DNA from: Rhea pennata
Lineage: Eukaryota > Chordata > Aves > Rheiformes > Rheidae
Assembly (NCBI RefSeq): GCF_028389875.1
Contig: NC_084671.1
Coordinates: 1,992,501 to 2,056,500, forward strand
Length of the DNA: 64,000 bases
Direction of reading: 5' to 3'
A program made the translations under genes and the position numbers. The notes below the pieces were generated by a model. That model was not told where the DNA came from and did no database searches. It saw nothing but the letters and a program-made list of their open reading frames with translations. Shown one piece after another: positions 55,978-64,000 of this stretch (the stretch's first letter is position 1; each line of letters starts with the position of its first letter).

Positions 55978-57413
55978 GTGACTTGCGAAGCCTGGCTGCA
56001 GCACTGCAATCAGCCCCATCTCAGAGAGATGGTTAGCATTCCAGCCTGGCTCCTGAAGGCAGAACGAAGCAGCAGTGTCAAGCATTTTTCTGAGCCCAGG
56101 AGAGGCTCCGTGTTACGGCAGCAAGCACACTGCTGCTAAAGAACCACATCCTGCTCCTGGTGGACGGAGCTGGGGGAAGTGGCCATTTTCTGAAATATTA
56201 TCTGATGTGCTTGTCGGAGCAGCTGCACAGTCTAGAAAACATGTAGTTGCAATCAACGAACAATTTTACCAGGTGTTTCCTCTACAGACAAAGATATAGT
56301 CAGTACAGAAATGCTTCATCTTGTGCAAATATCAAGCAAATCTTTCACCGCTTAGTCGATTTGCATATTTGTATTCACTGAACTGTGGATCTGTACAAAA
56401 TGAGTAAAAGGCCAGTTTAGCAATAGCAATACTAGCTGCATGCCACACATGCAAAAGTTGTGGCCGACAAGCAATCTTTCAGACTGTGGCAAACTTCTTT
56501 GAAACCAGTTTAAGTGTTTTACCTGAGAAGACTACCCACTACTAAGTGATTCAGATAGGAATGCACTCTCATTCTGTGGCTGCTGTTCTGGAACAAGAAC
56601 TTTCGTCCGTCTGTTGATGATCCCTACCCTTTGTGTAGGTTGCTTTTTTGTATTGTGTCCAAATATTAGAAGAGTAATTGGCAAACACTGAAGGGCATAA
56701 AGCAGAAAGGAGGTAGAGCTGGGGATGAGCTAAATGTGTCAGCTGGCTTTCTTTTTTTCACTGTAGGAATTGCTGTAATGCAGTGTGAGATGCCCGAATG
56801 TTTCTTCATGCTTTTGTTAGCTTTTTCTGCTATATAGCACTTTCTTTTATCAACCCCAAGAGAGGTGTTTACATATTTATGTATTTATTTTCATAGAGAA
56901 TGATTCAAAGAAAGAATCAAGTCCTTCCCTCTTCATCTCTGGTCCTCCATCGGGGTATTATTTCTCTTCCAGCATCTAAGCTGAAAGCTAAGCTGTACTG
57001 AATCAATGGAAATTTCCCACTGATTGCAGTAAAACATGAAATTCTGTCTTTATAGCGGGAGTAGGGCATTTTAGACAGAAAAAACAGCACAGTTTCTTAA
57101 GACTTTGTTTATCACCTTATGAAGAGTACCTCACTGAATGGTCAGCATAATAGGAAGACGCCTTTAACCATCCTGATGGAATGAGAAAACAATAAATATA
57201 TTGCTGTTAATTGTAGTTCATGATCATAAGTACATGAGGTATTAATAGTATACCTTGCTAATAGTATGGTGGTTATTAGACCAGCTTCAGTATACTCTAT
57301 GAGGTTAACTGTAAGCACAAACTTAATTCCCATAGCTGTTTTTCAGTAGTGAGTTTTATGCGGCTACATTTGTTTATAAAAGGAGCGTATTTGGGGGGTT
57401 TATAAGTGGTTGT

Positions 57414-57427
57414 GTGCCATCTAGTGG
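57414..57427 (-). promoter_or_regulatory. CTCF-like motif, full consensus match
   Basis: The minus strand reads CCACTAGATGGCAC, matching CCASYAGRKGGCRS at all 14 positions. It lies about 10 kb upstream of CCNL1 and points towards the gene. Motif evidence only. Confidence 0.45.
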
Positions 57428-58280
57428 GTTGATTTAGTTTTGCAGAAGAGCTGTAAAATGATAATTTCTGTGTCATCTCAGGTCAGGTGTCACAGGACAC
57501 AGAGAGGATGGATGGTTCTTTATAGTTTCACCATTACCAAGACCCTCACTAGCAAACAAGTTGAAATTAAATTGTTATTTTATAGCAAGATTTTCTTAGC
57601 TAATATAACCAACAGCAATATTAAATACGCAAAAAATATCACCATCGCTATACTACAAATCACTTACAGATAGAGGAAAAGGATAATTTGCAGTAATTAG
57701 CTAGAGCTGTCATCAGTGAGCTCTCCCAATAGTGCTCAGGAAAAAAAAAAAAAGAGTATCGTTGTAGACAGAGTCAAAACTTTTTCATCTGCTTTTCAGC
57801 ACCATTAAGAAAAGCCACAGACACCTGATAGAATCTGACAACGGGCAGATGCTCTGTGTTACTGTAGGCAAGACCAAACACTTTTTATAGCAATATCCCA
57901 GAATAATTTCAGCACCAGTTAATTAGAAACAAAGGAAGACCTAAAAATGAACACCAGCAGTTCATTTACTTTTGTAGATGGACAAATTTTGTTCACTGGT
58001 TGACATAAATAGTGATTAATACCATTACAGTCAAAGTTCCCCAAACTATACAGTAACATAAATTCTCCTTTTAGCCAATGTAATATAATTTTGTCATTTA
58101 TTTTCAGAACAGACCTCAGTCTGAAATAGTAGTTTCTTAAAGGTGCTCTCAACCTTATCTAGGTCCTGAAAAGACCCACAATGTCATTTGCTAATACTTC
58201 CCTAAATTGATGACAAACAGATCTGACAAATACCCGTATGTATGTGTAATAACACTCCACCTCCCTCTCCCCCTTTTTAG

Positions 58281-58394
58281 GCTGTGTACGTTACAAAGAT
58301 CGCTGTGCAAGGGGCCGGGAGAGGAGCCAGCGCTCAGCTAGGACGTTGGCACGCTCTGTAGCACGCAGCCTCAGGGCAGGCCTGGGCTTCTGAG
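58281..58394 (+). other. Candidate internal exon, non-coding
   Basis: A near-ideal acceptor (CCTCCCTCTCCCCCTTTTTAG) precedes 114 nt of locally GC-richer sequence that ends TTCTGAG|GTGAGT, a strong donor. All three frames contain a stop, so if real it is an untranslated or long non-coding RNA exon. It could belong to a transcript starting at the 49-kb CpG island. Confidence 0.4.
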
Positions 58395-59601
58395 GTGAGT
58401 CCATGAAGCATCACATGCAGAGCGCGGGAGGAGAGAGGTTGGACACCCTGGAACAGGTGCCAAAGGCAGCTGGCATGCTCAGCAAAGAACCACAAGAGTC
58501 AGCACCCCGCTCCCTAACCCTTGCCAGTAAGAAGATGTGAAGATACAGGCAAGTCCCACATCCGGTTCCTCCTTGGAGGTTATTTGTGGCTGCTGTAAAG
58601 TGTCTTCACAGCCCTGACCCCTCCTACAGTGCTGTATGTCCTTCCTTACCTAGAGGCGAGCAGGGCTCGCTGCAGGTCAGTAGCTCCAAGGAGTTTGGAT
58701 ACACCTCTTGGATCAGCTGTTAGAGGTGGTGTTCAAGACAGGCTCCATTTTCACCTTCATTCCTTTCCGATGAAGCCCACAGGACCAACTAGAGTTACTT
58801 CAATCCCCTAGCAGGTATATTGTGACCCTCTGTCCTCAGCACCTGATCCCCGGGTCTGCCTCAGTTACACTGCATTGCTTTCTAATGCAGACATGGCCAG
58901 AGTTACACAGGATCCCTGGGCCAGAAAGAACCAGAGGGGTGGAGGACTGGATGGGGTAGGATGAGAGGGCGCCTAGCAGTCCTGTACTCTGCTCCTAAGC
59001 ATGTTTTTGTGTATTCTGCAATGACTGCCTCAGAAACAGCTGTAGGAGCAGGGAGTAGTACCCACGACCTAGCCTTTCCACCGCAGAGCCTCGCTCTCCC
59101 TGCCCTGCTGAGACCTGCCTCCCCCGAGGTACTGTGGGAGGCTTCAGCAGGTGCAAGCTTTACGTTCCTGGCCAGCTTGCAACCTCGTGTTTTGAGCAGT
59201 GTTAGGCAATATGCAAAATCTGTGTTTGAATCTCTCAGAGAATTCAATTTTATACTTATGCCAAGCGAGGTATGAGCAAAGAAGTTTGGACTGAACTGTC
59301 TTTGTTTATTATAGTTAGGATAAGTATACCTTTGTACATATGGCACACTGACAGCATCCCTCCGTGTTCAGGGGAATAAGTACATGGTCTTGAAATATCA
59401 AGGTATTTTCTTGTGCAGCCCTTGAGTCTTGAGTTAGTTTGATTTCTTCTGGGCTAGACAATTTTTTAAAATGAGAATTCTATTTAATTGCTAACAGAAT
59501 AATACTTAAAATGTCCTTTCCTAAACTTCAGGTGAAATAAATACTTTATTATAAATTACAGAATTATTACTAAAGAAAAGCTTTATTATAATACCTTTTA
59601 C

Positions 59602-59615
59602 CCAGCAGGAGGCAG
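59602..59615 (+). promoter_or_regulatory. CTCF-like motif
   Basis: CCAGCAGGAGGCAG matches the CTCF core with one weak position. It is in forward orientation, 2 kb from the site at 57414. Confidence 0.35.
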
Positions 59616-62600
59616 TACTTTACTACAAAAAACAACCACAATTTAGTAACATTTTTGTGACTGACCACAAGTAAATCTAGACTTTGAAATGAACTGAAAA
59701 CAAAAATAGCACCTGTCTTCTGCAATCTGATCTGTCAGCTGTCTCCAGCAGTACTGACAATAAAGATTTGTACAGTAATTGCAAATGAACCTTGCAGCAT
59801 TAATCCTCCACCTAAGTGGTGGAGGGTGGCAGAAGGCACTGAACCAAGTGACCCTGGAAGGATATGAAGCCTAACAGACGTATTTAAAAGAGAAATGCTG
59901 CATTTATCTTGCATTAGTTGCAAGTATGACTGTGCTAATAATGGATTGTGTCTGATAAAAAAAATTGTTAATTTGAATTTAATTACCCTTTTGTCCTTGA
60001 GGATTCACTGCAGAGAGAAGGGGCTTGGTCACCTATGGAGAAAGGGTGTTCTGTGGAGACATCTCAAAGCAAGTGCTTTGTAATGCAAACAGTATCTCAG
60101 GACAACATTACATTGAAAGAAACATGACAAATCACTGTACACAGGTTGTCTTAGATTATGCAAAATCTATGTACTTTTAGATTCAGATATTCAAATGTTA
60201 CCAGTAGAGTTGTAAGAAAGACTTTCTGTGACTTTGGCTTTATTCTGAAACAAGATAACTTTGCTGACTCTACATGGTCTAGAAAAATGCCAAAATTTTG
60301 CTCTGGTGTTATATTGAAGCTGATAAAAATGATTGGCATAGATCAGTTGCCCCCTCCCCCCCCCCCCCGGACTGTTTGCATAAATCCTTACTAAAAAACC
60401 CTCACAGTTTACCATAATTATTGTTTTTATTGCACTGGATCTTAATAGAAAACGGAAATGATTAAATCAACTGAAACCTATCAGAGCCTAAACCACCTAT
60501 CTGGACAGTTCTAATTTTCATATGCCTGCACCACATCAATAGAACCAATATATAATTTCAGATCAGAATGTATTTTGCGGGCTCTGTTTTCCCAGGTATT
60601 TGCTCCCTTCACCTAGTGATTCTGTGGAAGGCCTCCTCTAATGATCTTTGCTCCTTTAAAATAGCTTGCTGTGCATCCAAAGCTCAACAAAAGCATAGTT
60701 AAAAAAAGCACATTTTTCACCAAGTGCTTCTTTTGTGCAGTCAGGGCAACACTTATGGTCACATAAAGCATCCACAAAGGCAGCACTAAAGGGAGAGGGA
60801 GTTGGTTTTGACATCACCTCCATAACTTCAGGATGGCTGGATGGGATCAGACCTAACCTCCACGTGGTAGAGCATCCTGCCCCAGTGCAGATTTTTAAAG
60901 TGTACAAGATCAAGCAGGCAACACAGTGACTTTCTTTAGGCATTTTCCCAACCTCTAGCAAGTTCAGGAATTTCTCAGACTGGAGTTGATATCTTTGTAC
61001 TTTTGGCTAGAATTTTCCCCAAAATTTTTCTAGTTTGTGAACCCCTGTAAAATTTCAGCATTCAGAACTTCCTGTGACAAAGAAATCTTTAGTTTTCTAA
61101 CTTACTTTCTGCATTTAGAACTAGCTACCCTTTGAGTGTCCTCATTCTTGCACTAGAAAACACTAACAAGGAAATCCTACATCACCTCCAATGTATTAAC
61201 AAAATTCCAGCAGCTAGTTCTTCATTAACTTGGTAAGGCCAGGCACCTACCTATATATGGGTGTCTTAAGTCGCTCCTAGGAAGCTGGGAGAAAGTATTT
61301 TAAACAATCATGAATCGGAACTGCTAAGACAGTTTTGGCAAAACCCATCTGACTCCTTTGCTTTGCTGTTTTTAACCAAGCCACGTTTCAGGACGCAGCC
61401 ATGATTAACAGAATATGTGCTGCATAAGCTCATTTATCAGGCCAAATAAATGAAAATGTCTCCAGTGGGCAAGTCTCTGGGTTAATCAGATTATAGTGTG
61501 TTTAAACAGTCTGTTAACAGTTAACAAGCTGCTGAAATCCTTTGGTGGACAGGAGGCATTTCTGGCATTTTTGGACCTCACGTCAAGCTGTATCTGTTAA
61601 TCCAAAATGTCATGATCAAAACAATATGCACTTATCCAGACCTTTCCTAAAATTAACAGGCCCGATGGGAAATCCAACGTATTCACAATGTTTGTTGACA
61701 TTCTCTGCAGGAGGCATCTTGTTGTACCAGAAGCCTTGGGTGCACAGTAAATAACTTAGTGTTGCCTGTCCCTCCTCGATGATTTACAACATATACAAAG
61801 ACACATTCCACCCAGATACATCCAGCTGAGACTTTGCTTATCATTTTGTTATTCAGAGTTATGTGAATGCAGCTTCATTCCTTCTTTTCTATTTTCATCT
61901 TATCTACCACCTACAAATGCATACTTGTCACAATGCTGTGCTTGAGAATACCTGAGCTAACTCAGATCCTCTTCCATAGGGATACTTTATCTCATGGAAT
62001 TAATCACAATTCAGAAAAAGAGATGCCTTTAAAATTACTGGTTCTTATGAACCTATGTCGTTTGTAAGATCTCTGAGCTATTTGAACTAGCAGAAGCTAT
62101 ACTGCATGTTACTTGCTAAGATGCTATGTCTCTGGTGGTATGGACCTTCCTCACCATACTTCCCCCAGTATCTACACAAGAAGTGCTTCTTCATGGAGTT
62201 TAAGAGGTTATTCATGTGGATAAAAGCTGCTGGAATGAACTGCTACTGTAAAGTTTGTAGAAAGGAGCTGGAAAATTAAAACTACTGTTATAGTGGGAAC
62301 TCCTGCCAGACTAATAGATTACAGAGAGTGCCATCAACATGTGAGGCCTTTTGACAAAGATGCCACGTTACGGAGAAGTGTGAACTTTGCTTATTGCAAG
62401 TGCCCTTGCAGTCATTCTATCTGCTCAGTGATATCTTCTAAATGTTTACTTGGCAGCAGGTTCTTTAAGATCTGTCCTCAAGAGCCTCCCTACCAAATAA
62501 ATAGATAATGTCTGTATATAAATAGGCATCTCAGCTGATGGATTTGCTCTGGCAAGCCTGATCTTTCCTGAAACAAATAGGTGACCTATACTTTGCACTT

Positions 62601-64000
62601 TAATCCCAAGTGTTCAAGTGTTCACTTCTCTGTTGCCTCCATTAATCACATTTCAATCTTTTAGATGGAAAGAACAGAGATAAACTTTTAAAAAGAAAAA
62701 TGAAAAGAGGAGTGGACTGGAAAAATTGACTGATAGAGACACAGAAGTGGAAAGAAAGGCATTGCTACATAGATGTTAGAGCCATAGATTTAAAGAAAAG
62801 AATATTGAAGGGAATAGACAAAATATACTATATCAGACCTTTGCAGACAGACCCAAGCCAGCAAAACAGCCCACAAGACACAAAGATATATTCAACATTT
62901 CAAACATGGCCCCTAGTTTGCCCTCATGTAGTGAGTGCAGGGACTGCACATTCCTGCACATCTTTGCTTTGGCCATTGTCTGGGGATGCAAAACATTCCA
63001 GGAGGATGCAGGGAAAAGTAGGAACAGACACAAATAGCTTTAACAGAAGGGAAAAGATGCTAATTAAGTCATCCAACTAATTTCTACCACTTTCCCCGCA
63101 ACATGGGACACATCCATGCTAGAGGTAGAGCTTTGTTGCTCAGAACTTTGTTTTCTGCTGTGCTCCACTGATGTTTCTCAGTGTTGCTGTGAAGTGCTAT
63201 CTGCTTTCTACACACTCCTCTCACTCTGAAGTCATCAACACCCACAAACCCCAGATAACACCCAGAAGAGGCCTATGAATCCTCTCCCTTGAAGATTTCT
63301 TACTAAAGCAAAGAACAGTGATGCATTTAGATTATTAAAATGGGATACACGAAGCCCTCAAACGCAGCTCACAACCTTTGATCTGGTCAATGGTCTTTGA
63401 ATAAGGTCATGTTTACAGGACTGTGAGCTGACAACCTTTTAACTAAGACAAATGTACATGATGAATTCTTTAGAAGATGTGAAAGCTTAGAAGGCCCATT
63501 ATTTGCTTTTGGAGGGAAAAGAGACGTGTTTTGCTCATATTTCGGTAGACTTGTGGTCTAGTTTGATATTACACTTGATTGTGTAAGATGATATTCTATT
63601 GCTCTTTCTGACTGAACAATAGAAATGTCCTGAAGATCCTGTTGTATTAAATGCTTAGATATGATTTCAGATTTCACATAAGCCCAGCGACCTTGAAACA
63701 TATTCCCTTTGATTCTTCTACAGTGAATTGAGGAGTTCAGCTTCTAGCATGTACTATCTGTCATTTGTCTGTCTTGCTTGCTGTGCATGCCTTAAAGAGC
63801 TTTCATAGTTCCTCTTGGGCCCTTAGGCTTGTGCATAATGGGCAGGAAAACCTCAGTGCTGGATAGCCAAATTACATAGGTGCTTTCATGCTGCCATTAA
63901 AAGATTTGCAGATGAGGGCACTCAAATGATCAATCAACACATAATTATAACAGTGGAACTCATAGCCACATAGTTGTGGAGGCCAAAAGTATGAATGGCT

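Larger units (their letters stand above)
49721..64000. other. Intergenic DNA upstream of CCNL1
   Basis: There is no recognisable protein-coding gene. It holds the exon candidates at 53572, 55912 and 58281, CTCF-like motifs at 57414 and 59602, a C13 run at 60356-60368, and a hairpin with 8-bp arms at 59805-59825. No exon of a neighbouring gene was identified on either strand. Confidence 0.6.

Noticed and set aside
59805..59825. Perfect 8-bp hairpin (CCTCCACC..GGTGGAGG)
   Set aside because: It is too short for a microRNA precursor and has no U run to act as a terminator; such hairpins are common by chance.

Overview
The window is vertebrate nuclear DNA, most probably from a bird. The evidence is: one clear 3' fragment of a CR1 retroposon with the (ATTCTRTG)n tail; very few other interspersed repeats over 64 kb; compact introns; strong CpG islands; and a single intron-containing gene whose protein aligns almost residue for residue with vertebrate cyclin L1. 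I cannot name the species. Crocodilians or turtles are less likely because repeats are so sparse.

Layout. (1) About 1-25 kb is AT-rich intergenic sequence with microsatellites, the CR1 fragment (5541-5778), a 25-bp and a 130-bp tandem duplication, and remnants of an older palindromic repeat. I recognise no protein-coding gene here; a few exon-like islands are listed as weak candidates. (2) About 25.2-29.4 kb is an unusually long CpG-rich domain with a GT/GC minisatellite at 28.25-28.57 kb and several strong plus-strand splice donors. It looks like a promoter region, but its gene is not recognisable. (3) 33.2-47.1 kb holds CCNL1 on the minus strand. All 11 coding exons can be delimited; they join without frame conflict into 514 codons plus stop. 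The 3'UTR ends at an AATAAA followed by a U run, and the promoter is a CpG island. A conserved-looking alternative exon start in intron 5 would give the short cyclin L1 beta type isoform. (4) 48.7-49.7 kb is a second CpG island, separated from the CCNL1 island by about 1.1 kb of AT-richer DNA. (5) 49.7-64 kb is intergenic by coding evidence, with two exon-like segments on the plus strand (53572-53707 and 58281-58394) that could belong to a non-coding transcript starting at that island.

Function. The only protein I can identify is cyclin L1, a nuclear RS-domain cyclin that partners CDK11 (and reportedly CDK12/13) and influences pre-mRNA splicing. Features bearing on its regulation are the alternative intron-5 exon, a CU/GU repeat immediately after the exon 10 splice donor, and YY1, NRF1, CRE-like, E-box and CCAAT motifs around exon 1. 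CTCF-like motifs at 24331 (plus) and 57414 (minus) point towards each other across the gene and all the CpG islands.

Many long open frames at 25-29 kb and 46-50 kb, on both strands, are by-products of GC-rich, stop-poor sequence and are not annotated as genes. I found no evidence of a novel multi-gene system; the most interesting points are regulatory and transcript-structure questions around CCNL1 and the orphan CpG islands.
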